Translations under genes and position numbers: made by a program
Shown here: positions 9,167 to 17,325 of the stretch, in pieces
How the letters are laid out: every line of letters begins with the position of its first letter
How positions within the stretch are numbered: position 1 is the first letter of the stretch
Notes under the pieces: model-generated
Told to the model about the DNA's origin: nothing
What the model saw: the letters and a program-made list of their open reading frames with translations, nothing else
The model's database searches: none
Origin: SAR202-VII-2 sp965263165
GTDB lineage: Bacteria > Chloroflexota > Dehalococcoidia > Lucifugimonadales > SAR202-VII-2
Direction of reading: 5' to 3'
DNA length: 64,000 nt
Assembly (NCBI GenBank): GCA_965263165.1
Contig: OZ253584.1
Location: 496,001-560,000, forward strand

Positions 9167-10006
9167 ATGACTGCTAGCACAAAGCCCAAGCAATCTCTGG
9201 TCGGCATCGAGTTGGTCCGGCTGCTTGCCTATGAGGGAAACCGCATCTTCACGACGGAGCGGGCCAGGGAGCTGGCGCCCCGCGTCGGTCTGAAGGACAC
9301 CTACCTCTCCGAGGCGCTGTACCACCTCCGTAAGAATAACTGGATCGTGTCGCTACGGCGAGGACTCTACGCGCTCTCTCCCACCGTGCCGGGGGTTGCG
9401 GCCGCCCATGAATTCGAGGTCGCTACAGCTCTCGTAGAACCCGCCATGATCTCCCATTGGTCGGCCCTGCACTATTACGGGTTGACGGAGCAGATACCCA
9501 GGGACGTGTTTGTTCTCACGACGACGGATGCCTGGGTTCCCCGTCCGAGGAAGGACGAGAGAGAGAGGGCCGGGGGCGGCTTCGTCGTCGGGGATACAAT
9601 GTACCGGTTCATCCAGGTCAAGCCAGACCGCTTCTTCGGCGGTGAGAGAGTGTGGGTCGGCGAAGCCCGCGTGTCCATCACGGACCTGGAGCGCACGTTG
9701 CTGGACTGCCTCTCCATGCCACAGCACTGTGGGGGATTCGGGGAGGCGCTCTACGCCTTCCAAGTCGCAATGCCTCGACTGAACATGGAACGCATCACAG
9801 ACTACGCCATCAGGCTGGGCGTGACCACAGCCAAGCGCTTGGGGTGGGCGCTCGAAGCCCAAGGGGTTCCCCCTTTCGAGTTGGAGGAGCTAGCGGCGTT
9901 GCCGATCAAGGGCTACCGCAAGCTTGATCCTACTGGGCCTCGCAAGGGGCCTTGCAACGGCCGTTGGATGGTGCAGGAAAACCTGCCAAGGATGGTTGGG
10001 GCATGA
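9167..10006 (+). CDS. abiEi: AbiEi-type antitoxin (type IV TA)
   Basis: This 279-residue protein has an N-terminal winged helix (about residues 10-70: IELVRLLAYEGNRIFTT, then YLSEALYHLRKNNWI and LRRGLYALSP), followed by the AbiEi core with ISHWSALHYYGLTEQIP and the DLERTLLDCL segment. AbiEi proteins repress their own operon and neutralise AbiEii. ATG 9167 is chosen over the TTG at 9119 because family alignments begin close to the helix and ATG is preferred; no strong Shine-Dalgarno is visible. The gene diverges from the methylase operon across 115 bases and overlaps the next gene by ATGA. Confidence 0.9.
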   Translation: MTASTKPKQSLVGIELVRLLAYEGNRIFTTERARELAPRVGLKDTYLSEALYHLRKNNWIVSLRRGLYALSPTVPGVAAAHEFEVATALVEPAMISHWSALHYYGLTEQIPRDVFVLTTTDAWVPRPRKDERERAGGGFVVGDTMYRFIQVKPDRFFGGERVWVGEARVSITDLERTLLDCLSMPQHCGGFGEALYAFQVAMPRLNMERITDYAIRLGVTTAKRLGWALEAQGVPPFELEELAALPIKGYRKLDPTGPRKGPCNGRWMVQENLPRMVGA

Positions 10007-10881
10007 AACCACTCCGCACGCGCCTACAGGAAGCACGCCGACGCCTCGGCATCCCCTGGGAGGCACTTGAACGCGACTACCTACTGTCTTGGATACTGGC
10101 TGGCATTAGCCGGACGCCCGTGCTCCGCGACACACTGGTCTTCAAGGGAGGCACAGCTCTCCGAAAGTGCTATTTCGGTGACTACCGCTTCTCCGAGGAC
10201 CTGGACTTCTCAACGCTGAAAGGGATTCCGACTGGCAACGAGATAGAGGAGTTGATAAGGGAGGTGTGCGGAACCGCCGTGCGACTACTGGACGAATACG
10301 CTCCTGTGGAGATCACTTGTGAGCGTTACACGGAGAGGGAACCCCATCCAGGCGGTCAGGAGGCGTTCGCCATCCGAGCGAGGTTTCCGTGGCATAGCCG
10401 CCTACAGACCCGCGTCATGGTAGAGGTCACGATGGATGAGAGAGTCCTCCTGCTTGCCGAGCAGCGGCAGGTCATCCACGAGTACGGCGAGCCGCTCGAC
10501 GCGGAAGTGAAAGTGTATTCCCTTGAAGAGATCGTTGCCGAAAAGCTGCGAGCGCTTCTGCAACAGGCGGAAATGTTCGAGAGGAGAGGGTGGAGCCGCT
10601 CACGCGCCCGCGACTACTACGACCTCTGGCGAGTGCTCGGGACTTACGGAGACCAGATGGACCTAGTTAGCTTCGACTCGCTGCTGCGTGAGAAGTGCGC
10701 CGTCCGGGGTGTCTCCTTCGCAGGACCTGACGAATTCTTCCACGACCGTATGCTTGCTTTCGTCGAAGAGACTTGGGAGCAGTCGCTCGGCCCGCTGGTG
10801 CCGGACTTGCCTATATTCGAGACTGTGATCAGCGAGCTGCGGCCTCAGGTGGCGCAGCTGGTTCATCCAGGCGGCGCATAG
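10003..10881 (+). CDS. abiEii: AbiEii nucleotidyltransferase toxin
   Basis: This 292-residue protein has the AbiEii nucleotidyltransferase signature: VFKGGTALRK near residue 45, then RFSEDLDFS, where the GG and the DxD-like pair build the NTP/Mg site. Later come VKVYSLEEIVAEKLRALLQ and RARDYYDLWRV, also conserved. Known members transfer nucleotides to tRNA or similar acceptors and arrest growth during phage infection. ATG 10003 overlaps the AbiEi stop, ensuring coupled translation. The pair is a complete type IV toxin-antitoxin module facing away from the methylase-helicase operon. Confidence 0.9.
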   Translation: MKPLRTRLQEARRRLGIPWEALERDYLLSWILAGISRTPVLRDTLVFKGGTALRKCYFGDYRFSEDLDFSTLKGIPTGNEIEELIREVCGTAVRLLDEYAPVEITCERYTEREPHPGGQEAFAIRARFPWHSRLQTRVMVEVTMDERVLLLAEQRQVIHEYGEPLDAEVKVYSLEEIVAEKLRALLQQAEMFERRGWSRSRARDYYDLWRVLGTYGDQMDLVSFDSLLREKCAVRGVSFAGPDEFFHDRMLAFVEETWEQSLGPLVPDLPIFETVISELRPQVAQLVHPGGA

Positions 10882-11192
10882 CATGACTTGAGGGAGGGGC
10901 AGACTCACAGGGCCATCCACAATTCAAAGATGGTTCTGTCTACCGTCAACTTAGGCCCACCAGACTTGACGAAATCAAGAACTTTCACCATTACCTTCAA
11001 TCTGGCACTGTAAGCAGCCATAGGGCCGGCCCGGTGGCGAAACCCGCCTGGAAGCGGGCGGCCAGTTACTCCCTTAGCGGATGGAGTTCCGCAGAAGCCC
11101 CCGCTGACACATCGGGGGCTTCTGGTTTGTGGAGGCCGGCCGGAATGCGGGAAGGCAGCTTGTGCCAGCAGCAGGGCGCGGGACGGCCACGG
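10882..11192. other. Non-coding gap with consecutive hairpins (possible ncRNA)
   Basis: No convincing reading frame is present. Three nested-looking hairpins follow one another: around 11043-11058 (cccgc/gcggg), around 11077-11092 (gcgga/tccgc) and 11093-11123 (11-bp arms). The cluster could be a structured RNA or the terminator region of abiEii. I cannot match it to a known RNA family by eye. Confidence 0.4.
11093..11123. terminator. Strong hairpin, possible terminator
   Basis: Arms at 11093-11103 and 11113-11123 are perfectly complementary over 11 bases around a 9-nt loop. Only a short mixed T run follows on the plus strand, so intrinsic termination is possible but not certain. It lies between abiEii (+) and a response-regulator remnant (-), where a bidirectional terminator would fit. 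Confidence 0.5.
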
Positions 11193-11627
11193 TCATGCCA
11201 TCTCCGGTTCCTGCCCCCTAGCCCCCGGCATCCGGTAGCCCACCCTCGGCTCAGTAGGGACGTAGGCGGGGTTGCCGGCGGCGTCGCCCAGCTTGCGGCG
11301 GAGCCTCTTCACTACTTCGCGGACCAGCCAGGGTTCGCCGGTCCTTTCCGGACCCCAGACCCGTTGCAACAGCTGGTCGTGGGTCAACACCCGGCCGGCG
11401 TGGACCGAAAGCTCGAAGAGCAACTCGTACTCGGTGGGCGTCAGCCGCACCGGACGCCCCGCCACCGTCACCCGGTGTCCGGGGTAGTCGATGGTCAGGT
11501 CTCCCAGCGAGCAGGGTTCGGACGGCTCGGCCGGATGCGGCGCGGCCCGCCTGCGCAGCGCCGCCCTGATCCTCGCCGCAAGCTCCGTCGGCGAGAAGGG
11601 CTTGACCACGTAATCGACCGCCCCCAT
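11193..11627 (-). pseudogene. 5'-truncated OmpR/PhoB-type response regulator
   Basis: The remaining frame begins in the last strand and helix of a receiver domain (AVDYVVKPFSPTELAARIRAAL). It continues through a complete winged-helix DNA-binding domain with TPTEYELLFELSVHAGRVLTHDQLL, VVKRLRRKLGD and VGYRMPG. The first ~90 receiver residues, including the phospho-Asp, are absent: upstream of about 11627 the sequence becomes AT-richer and unrelated. The gene was therefore cut by insertion or rearrangement at this point. The fragment could still yield an unregulated DNA-binding domain, but no good ribosome-binding site is visible. Confidence 0.8.
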
Positions 11628-11707
11628 ATACCGTCCGGGAGCAAGATTGTACAAGGATTCAGATAGATAGAGAGGCGATACTTATACCTTTCATATGGAA
11701 CGAGGTT

Positions 11708-11713
11708 TATAAT
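11708..11713 (+). promoter_or_regulatory. Candidate -10 box (TATAAT)
   Basis: A perfect TATAAT sits in a locally AT-rich stretch about 110 bases upstream of the lipoprotein pair. No convincing -35 lies at the standard spacing, so this is only a candidate. Confidence 0.3.
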
Positions 11714-11824
11714 GGTTGGGGTTCTTTGGCCAATAAAGTTTGGAGATAGTCGCTTGGCGTTCGTCCGGTCGATAGATGCGCTGGCGAAGCCGGGCCTATG
11801 ACTATTGAAAGGAGCGACAAAGTG

Positions 11825-12034
11825 ATGAATAACCTCGTCCCCGGACGCTCTGCATGGATGTTGCTTGCGGGATTCGCCGCCCTTGCGCTGATTCTTGTCG
11901 CCCTGCTCGCCGCCTGTGGCGGGGATGCAGTGCCTGGAGAAGATGCTGCCACCGCTGCGCCTGCCACGGAGGCGACCGAGAGAGTCCGTGCGCCTGCACC
12001 GGGCTCGCCTGCAACGGACAGGGAAAGAGAATGA
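11825..12034 (+). CDS. Small lipoprotein
   Basis: This 69-residue protein has a basic N-terminus, a hydrophobic segment (WMLLAGFAALALILVALLAAC) and a lipobox LLAAC, followed by a short Ala/Thr/Pro-rich tail. That predicts a lipid-anchored surface peptide. AAAGGAG about 10 bases upstream supports ATG 11825, with GTG 11822 as alternative. It overlaps the next gene by ATGA, so the two are co-translated. The tail has no recognisable domain; it may accompany the LRR lipoprotein or be a relic of a longer one. Confidence 0.6.
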   Translation: MNNLVPGRSAWMLLAGFAALALILVALLAACGGDAVPGEDAATAAPATEATERVRAPAPGSPATDRERE

Positions 12035-13038
12035 CCCGTACACGCACGACAAGATACGTGACCCTGTTGAGCGTTGTCCTTGCGCTGGCCCTTACGGCGG
12101 CGCTCGCGGCCTGCGGCTCTGACGAGCCGTCCGGCGTGACAGGCCCCGACCGGACCGCGTCCACCCCAACGGAGACGCCGGCCTCCCCCGCACCGACGCC
12201 TTCCACCACAGGGTCAGGGGCCGCGCCCACCGCCACCGTTGCGCCGCGACCTACGGCTACGACAGCGCCGCCCGCGGCCTCCGGATCCGTCGAAACGGAC
12301 CGGGAAGCGCTGGTTGCCCTCTACAACGCAACGAACGGTGAGAACTGGCCTCTCAACGAAAAATGGCTGAGCGACGCGCCCATCGGCGAATGGCAAGGTG
12401 TCACCACCAACGACGACGGGCGCGTTGCAGGGCTGGAACTCTTCCGCAAAGGCTTGAGCGGGGAGATACCGGCGGAGCTTGGCAGCCTCTCCAACCTGAC
12501 ATATCTGGGCCTCGGCAACAACGGCTTGAGTGGGGAGATACCGCCGGAGCTGGGCAGCCTCTCCAACCTGGTAGTGCTGAACCTCTGGGACAACGAGTTG
12601 AGCGGGGAGATACCGGCGGAACTGGGCAGCCTCTCCAACCTGGGGATACTGTACCTCAGCGGCAACGCCTTGAGCGGGGAGATACCGGCGGAGTTGGGCA
12701 GCCTCTCCAACCTGAGAGAGCTGTGGCTCAGCGGCAATGGCTTGAGCGGGGAGATACCGGCGGAGCTGGGCAGCCTCTCCAACCTGACAAATCTGGAACT
12801 CTACAACAACGCCTTGAGCGGGGAGATACCGGCGGAGCTGGGCAGCCTCTCCAACCTGGGGATACTGTACCTCAGCGGCAACGCCTTGAGCGGGGAGATA
12901 CCGGCGGAGTTGGGCAGCCTCTCCTACCTGAAAAGGCTGGAACTCCGCAACAACGAGTTGAGCGGGTGCGTGCCAAGCAGCCTGGAAGACCAGTTGGACT
13001 TTAACTACTCTGACCTTGGCGACCTGCCCTTCTGCTGA
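12031..13038 (+). CDS. Leucine-rich-repeat lipoprotein, plant-type LRRs
   Basis: This 335-residue protein has a signal peptide ending in the lipobox AALAAC near residue 25, a Thr/Pro-rich linker to about residue 85, and an LRRNT-like cap (DREALVALYNATNGENW, then WQGVTTNDDGRVAGLEL). About seven 24-residue plant-type repeats follow with the LSGEIPAELGSLS consensus, ending in a divergent LSGCVPSSL cap. Such repeats form a curved binding surface, so a surface-bound ligand- or partner-binding role is inferred. The upstream in-frame codons before ATG 12031 lack a signal sequence; the ATG overlaps the preceding stop. The DNA of the repeats is almost identical, which points to recent expansion. Confidence 0.85.
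   Translation: MTRTRTTRYVTLLSVVLALALTAALAACGSDEPSGVTGPDRTASTPTETPASPAPTPSTTGSGAAPTATVAPRPTATTAPPAASGSVETDREALVALYNATNGENWPLNEKWLSDAPIGEWQGVTTNDDGRVAGLELFRKGLSGEIPAELGSLSNLTYLGLGNNGLSGEIPPELGSLSNLVVLNLWDNELSGEIPAELGSLSNLGILYLSGNALSGEIPAELGSLSNLRELWLSGNGLSGEIPAELGSLSNLTNLELYNNALSGEIPAELGSLSNLGILYLSGNALSGEIPAELGSLSYLKRLELRNNELSGCVPSSLEDQLDFNYSDLGDLPFC
12453..12975 (+). repeat. 72-bp tandem repeats encoding LRRs
   Basis: The unit is 72 bases (24 codons) with a nearly invariant half coding LSGEIPAELGSLS. Units beginning near 12640 and near 12856 appear identical at the protein level and almost so in DNA, 216 bases apart, suggesting a three-unit block duplication. Confidence 0.85.
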
Positions 13039-13279
13039 AGCCACGCGCCCTCAGCCGGGGACGGACGGCATATTGTCCAGAAGGCGCTCCCAGCGCGTGT
13101 TGGCTATGGCGCATGGCGCTGCCGAGCAACAGGGTATCAGCCTTTCCCTTCGTCGGCCTCCCGGTCGACGGCGGTTTGACCGCTCTTGGCCTAGGAGAAC
13201 GGCGTCCGCTGCCTTGCCACACACCGGCACTGCCATGTGACGGATGCACAGCGTGCCCCTCCTTTGCTACGCTCGACAC

Positions 13280-13860
13280 ATGGCCCTGTCCGACCAACAG
13301 CTATTTGACTCCCTCAGCCGGACGCCGTTCGTCGACTCGGCGGAGTTGGCACGCGTCCTCGGCGAGCCTCACGCGACCGTCCACCGAGCACTGTCCGACC
13401 TGCTGACTGACGGCAACGCCGGGCGGGTCAGCCACGGCACCGCCCACCTGCCTTCTAGCCAGAGATACTTCCTGACGGCCAACGGCATCAGAGAGGCCGC
13501 CGGGTTCCTCGGCTTCGCGACGCCCTCGGACTTCGTGCGGGCCTACCCGGTGTCCAGGGAGTGGCTGACGCTGCTCATCCGCAGGATGGACGCAGTGCCC
13601 ACCGCCTACCGTCTTGCCACTTCACTCTCCCCAGGCATCGACGGACTCCGATCCTGCGTGGAGTTCCACGCAGGGGCCGCTTCGACGCCATCATCACCCT
13701 CCACGACGGCCGCAGCTTCGGCGTGGTGCGCCATGGCCTGGCCCTGCGGCGCCGGTCTCTCTACGACTGGCTGAGGGCCATAGCCGACCTACCCCCGGTC
13801 CTCTGCCCGGGGACCGCCCCAACTGCACTCTGTCCCCGGACCCCCGAGGCCCGGTCCTAG
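13280..13860 (+). pseudogene. Frameshifted replication-relaxation-like gene
   Basis: From ATG 13280 the frame encodes a winged-helix (ELARVLGEPHATVHRALSDL) and YPVSREWLTLLIRRMDAVPT, which align with the intact homologue at 14974-17079 (EYPVSRQWYRLLADRLDAVAT). Around 13660 homology jumps to another frame, reading RRGRFDAIITLHDGRSFG and then VVRHGLALRRRSLYDWLRA; this matches the partner's DMLITLSGGRSVGLLRQGP. The rest of the protein is missing after about 13860. One frameshift plus 3' truncation makes it a decayed copy. Confidence 0.75.
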
Positions 13861-14390
13861 GACCTGTGCCGTGCTGACGGCCACTGCACGGCCTGCACGG
13901 GCAATGCGTCACGCCCTTCAGGGGGCCGGAGATGCCTCTAACCGCCCCTTCCGACGCACGTCATGCACCCCCGCCCGCTTCAATCGCATTTTTCTGGGTC
14001 TAATGTCATTGGGACGGCGCTCCAACCGGCCCGCCGATGTCATTCTCCACGTTTGGCGATGTCATTGCAGTCCGGAACACCGTGATTCGACAAAGTGTTT
14101 CCTGATTACCTCCTGTAGGAGGGCGATTTACCCCTGTTTCAGCTTGCCCACGACCCAACTTGCGACTTTCCGACGAAACTCAAACTCCTGTACACCCCCA
14201 GTACTGCGCGGAAGGGGCCGAAAAACTGAGAGTCTATAGCCCCCCGCATCCCTGCGCAGAGCCACGGGGGAACGGCCTGTAACAACCCGCATTCGTGCGC
14301 AGAGCTATGAGGGGTCTTATTTCCAGTTTGATTTGTTCACACTCTCCTGCAAAGGCTGCGATTCGATGAGCCGCGGCAGACCGCAGAGCG
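13861..14390. other. Non-coding stretch with short direct repeats
   Basis: No supported gene is present. GATGTCATT-like words recur three times between about 14001 and 14068. Two imperfect 30-nt copies built on cccgcat-n-tgcgcagagc and ending in a G run lie near 14244-14273 and 14290-14320. Either set could be a protein-binding or origin-like site for the neighbouring mobile-element genes, but nothing here decides it. Confidence 0.4.
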
Positions 14391-14623
14391 GTGAACAAGT
14401 TGGCGCTGAGACCATCGACGGATCGCCGGGGGACGGCAAAGCGGGGATCGCCGTCCTACTCCACCGAGCAGCGGGAGACGCTGCATGGGCGGGGGACATA
14501 CATGCACCCCCTCATGGGAGGTTCCGAACGGCCATCCCGCCGTTCACACTGGAGGGAGGACGCCGAAACACGACGGCTCCGACGACCGCACGTTTGGCGT
14601 CGGGAGCCACGACTGGGAGCGGA
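14391..14623 (+). pseudogene. Degenerate copy of the small gene at 14624
   Basis: The reading frame contains RPSTDRRGT followed by SYSTEQRETL. This resembles KPSRDQRAT and AYTAEQQETL in the small protein just downstream, but it continues into unrelated residues. It looks like a decayed tandem duplicate. Confidence 0.4.
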
Positions 14624-14818
14624 ATGAGAAGGGCCAACGGACGGAAGCCATCGAGAGACCAACGGGCGACGGCGTACACCGCCGAGCAGCAGGAGACGCT
14701 GCGGCGCGGTCTGCGCATCTTCGCCCGGATGATCGCCCGCGCCCACCTTCGGCGTCATGCTTCCCAGTCCGCAGCTGCGCCCAGGCCGTCGGCGGAGGAC
14801 GAAGGACTGACCGAGTGA
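14624..14818 (+). CDS. Small basic protein of unknown function
   Basis: This 64-residue protein has a very basic, Arg-rich helical centre (AEQQETLRRGLRIFARMIAR). ATG 14624 is chosen because the preceding in-frame sequence has no coding character. It lies directly upstream of the replication-relaxation-type gene and has a degenerate duplicate upstream, which argues that the segment is or was a gene. No domain is recognised; a nucleic-acid-binding accessory of the mobile element is only a guess. Confidence 0.45.
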   Translation: MRRANGRKPSRDQRATAYTAEQQETLRRGLRIFARMIARAHLRRHASQSAAAPRPSAEDEGLTE

Positions 14819-14973
14819 CCGCCCCGGATTCCTGGCTTCGGTTCACGTGGAGACTGATTCCACCCTCAGGCTCACTGGCTCCTGCAACTCCCCGAAAAGC
14901 TCTCCCCTACCACAAAACCGCGTTCTACACAATGGCTTGCAAGGCATTACCTTCGACGAATTTGCCCTTCACA

Positions 14974-17079
14974 ATGAGAAGTTGGACTATTGCGGAACGG
15001 AGCGGTCGATTGACCATTTCAGAGCCAGAGACGCTGACGCTCGGCAAGAGCGCATCGCTCGCCCCCGACCTTGATGACGCCATTCGCGAATACCTGCGGA
15101 CCTACGTTTTGTGGCGAGGCATCCGGCAAGCGACGGAGACCTTCGGCGTTTCGCGCCACACCCTCTGGAGGTTCCTCGAGCAGGGCCACACGGGCCGCGC
15201 CCTGCCCCGCGCCGTCATGGGCGCCGTGGGCGACAGCGTCGAGGTGCTGGAAGCGGCAACATGGGCCATCGCGGCCGTCGGCCGTGTGCTTGCCAGCAGG
15301 CCACCTGCGAAACCCTTCCGGTCCCCCTATCCCCTGTCCCGGGGATTGGAGGACACGCTGCTCCTGCTGTGCGCCACGCCCATGGCCACAGTGGATGAGC
15401 TGTCCCGGTTCGGCAGAATCCCCGCCTCCACCCTCCGCGACCGGCTGAAGAAGCTGGCGAAGATGGGTATGGCGGACTCCGTGTCCCACAGCCTGGGTGT
15501 TCTGGGGCCTCACCCCCACCTGCGGTACTTCCCGACGCAGAAGGGCATAGACGCTGGGGCAATGGTTGAATATGGAACGGAGACCTTCCTGCGGGAGTAC
15601 CCTGTCTCCAGGCAGTGGTACCGGCTCCTGGCCGACCGGCTGGACGCCGTGGCCACCCTCTATCGAGCCGCCGCCTTGGTCGCCGACGCCGACTCCCAGG
15701 GAAAGCCGGTGAGGGTGGACCACTACCGCCAGGGTCCCTACGACATGCTGATCACCCTGTCCGGGGGCCGCTCGGTGGGCCTGCTGCGCCAGGGGCCGAC
15801 GCTGCCCTCGGCCAACCTGCGCTACCGGCTGAGGACCCTGGAGAACCTGCCCCACGGCCAACGCCCCATGGCGACGTTGGCGCTGGCCCACTCCGACCAG
15901 GCCAACCGCCGGGCCGTCCGCACCCTGGGCGACCCCACGCACCACCGCAGGACGTTCGTCGCCACCGAGGGGGAGCTGCTGGCCGGAGACCACAGGGGCG
16001 TGGTCTGGCAGCAGTGCGGGAACGGCACGGAGCTCGACCTCCCGGTGCAGGTGGCTCCCGGCGTGTCCCTGAAAGCTATCATCGACTGGACCGACCGGGT
16101 GGCGGAGGGTTACGCCAATGTTCGCAAGCAGCACAACCCAGGCGCAGAGAGAAAGCCGACGCCCGACCCGGAGACCCTCTATCCGGACCACATGCGGGCC
16201 GCCATGCCGGAGCCGTCGGAGCTGCTCAGGTCCTCCCTTGCCGTCCAGCTCACCCGCGCTGAGAAGGACGCCCTGGACCTGCTTGCGGCGTGGCCCCTGT
16301 GCACCACCGACCAACTGGCCGGGCTGATGGGCGGCGTCACCCGCCACCGGGTCAACCAGGTCCTCAGCTCCCTGGCTGGCCACTCCCTGGTGCGCACAGA
16401 CGTACAGCGTCACGTGCTTACCGACGAGGGGTTGAGATGCCTGGCCCGCCGGGACCGGGCCGCCGTGGGGCCGGTGGTAGGCCGCTGGAGCGCCAGAAAG
16501 CGGCGACGCCGCAACGCCAACGCCCCGGTCTACTCCGGCACCGCCCTGCGGGCCATCGCCTCCCAGATGGAACACCACGACGCCATCACCGGCTTCGCCG
16601 CCGCTCTGAGCGCCGAGAGCGCCCGTTCACCTAACTACGAGGTGCTGGACCTGATGCCCACGTCCCGTTCCGCCGTCGGTTATCGCTGGGACTGGACCAA
16701 CTACGTCGTGCATCCCGACGCCTCATTCCAGCTGTGGCACCGTGGTCAGTGGCGCTTCTATCTCCTGGAGTTCGAGCGCCGGGCGACTACGCCCAGGCGG
16801 GTGCGGACCCGCCTGGGGAACTACCGCCGTTACTTCAACAGCGGCTGGCCCAACCGGGACCACGGAGGGCTGCCGCCCCTGGTACTGTTCGTGTTCCCGA
16901 CTCTCGATGCCGAGGAGGGCTTCCTGCACGGTGTCTCCGGTTCCCACCGCCCCATCCTGTTCACGTCCAACCTCCAGACCCTGGATGAGCGTGGGGTATT
17001 GGGAGACTCATGGCAACTGCCGCCGCCTCACCCTGCCGGACGGAGGCCCCTGGCGCCACTGGCCCTGGTTGCAAAATGA
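14974..17079 (+). CDS. Replication-relaxation family protein
   Basis: This 701-residue protein, counted from ATG 14974, starts with an HTH-containing segment (GIRQATETFGVSRHTLWRFL). It then carries two winged-helix modules (ATVDELSRFGRIPASTLRDRLKKL and CTTDQLAGLMGGVTRHRVNQVLSSL). The C-terminal domain has HPDASFQLWHRGQWRFYLLEFERRAT, TRLGNYRRYF and LVLFVFPT. The PDA-x-LEFERRAT-K/R-Y layout is that of replication-relaxation domains, nuclease-like folds encoded on plasmids and integrative elements. The upstream extension (to 14485) has no protein-like character and is not included. The protein likely acts in replication or mobilisation of an integrated element. A truncated relative lies at 13280-13860. 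Confidence 0.7.
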   Translation: MRSWTIAERSGRLTISEPETLTLGKSASLAPDLDDAIREYLRTYVLWRGIRQATETFGVSRHTLWRFLEQGHTGRALPRAVMGAVGDSVEVLEAATWAIAAVGRVLASRPPAKPFRSPYPLSRGLEDTLLLLCATPMATVDELSRFGRIPASTLRDRLKKLAKMGMADSVSHSLGVLGPHPHLRYFPTQKGIDAGAMVEYGTETFLREYPVSRQWYRLLADRLDAVATLYRAAALVADADSQGKPVRVDHYRQGPYDMLITLSGGRSVGLLRQGPTLPSANLRYRLRTLENLPHGQRPMATLALAHSDQANRRAVRTLGDPTHHRRTFVATEGELLAGDHRGVVWQQCGNGTELDLPVQVAPGVSLKAIIDWTDRVAEGYANVRKQHNPGAERKPTPDPETLYPDHMRAAMPEPSELLRSSLAVQLTRAEKDALDLLAAWPLCTTDQLAGLMGGVTRHRVNQVLSSLAGHSLVRTDVQRHVLTDEGLRCLARRDRAAVGPVVGRWSARKRRRRNANAPVYSGTALRAIASQMEHHDAITGFAAALSAESARSPNYEVLDLMPTSRSAVGYRWDWTNYVVHPDASFQLWHRGQWRFYLLEFERRATTPRRVRTRLGNYRRYFNSGWPNRDHGGLPPLVLFVFPTLDAEEGFLHGVSGSHRPILFTSNLQTLDERGVLGDSWQLPPPHPAGRRPLAPLALVAK

Positions 17080-17256
17080 CAAATCTCCGTCCCCGGGACT
17101 TCCTGTAGGGGGCGTGTCCACAAAGCTAAGTCACCCGTTACCAACGCTGTCAGGCCCCAAAAGCCGAAAACGATTGCAACTTGTTGCAGAGACCATGACT
17201 CCACCACACTGAAAACGCAGGCCCCGGACTCACCGCCGCCAGTCCCGTGAGGTGTT

Positions 17257-17287
17257 TGACGTGTCAGGGTTGACGCATGGTGACGTG
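17257..17287 (+). promoter_or_regulatory. Three TGACG direct repeats
   Basis: TGACG(T/C) occurs at 17257, 17271 and 17281, within 70 bases of the start of the HTH protein gene. Such a cluster could be its own operator; this is inference. Confidence 0.3.
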
Positions 17288-17325
17288 ATGATGAGACGCA
17301 ACAAACGAGGGAAAGGAGGAAGAGT

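Noticed and set aside
12214..13044. 276-residue open frame antisense to the LRR gene
   Set aside because: It is a by-product of the 72-bp repeats; no start signal or protein-like features, and the plus-strand frame has a signal peptide and LRR motifs.
15019..16578. 519-residue open frame antisense to the replication-relaxation gene
   Set aside because: GC-rich shadow frame; low-complexity composition and no recognisable motif.
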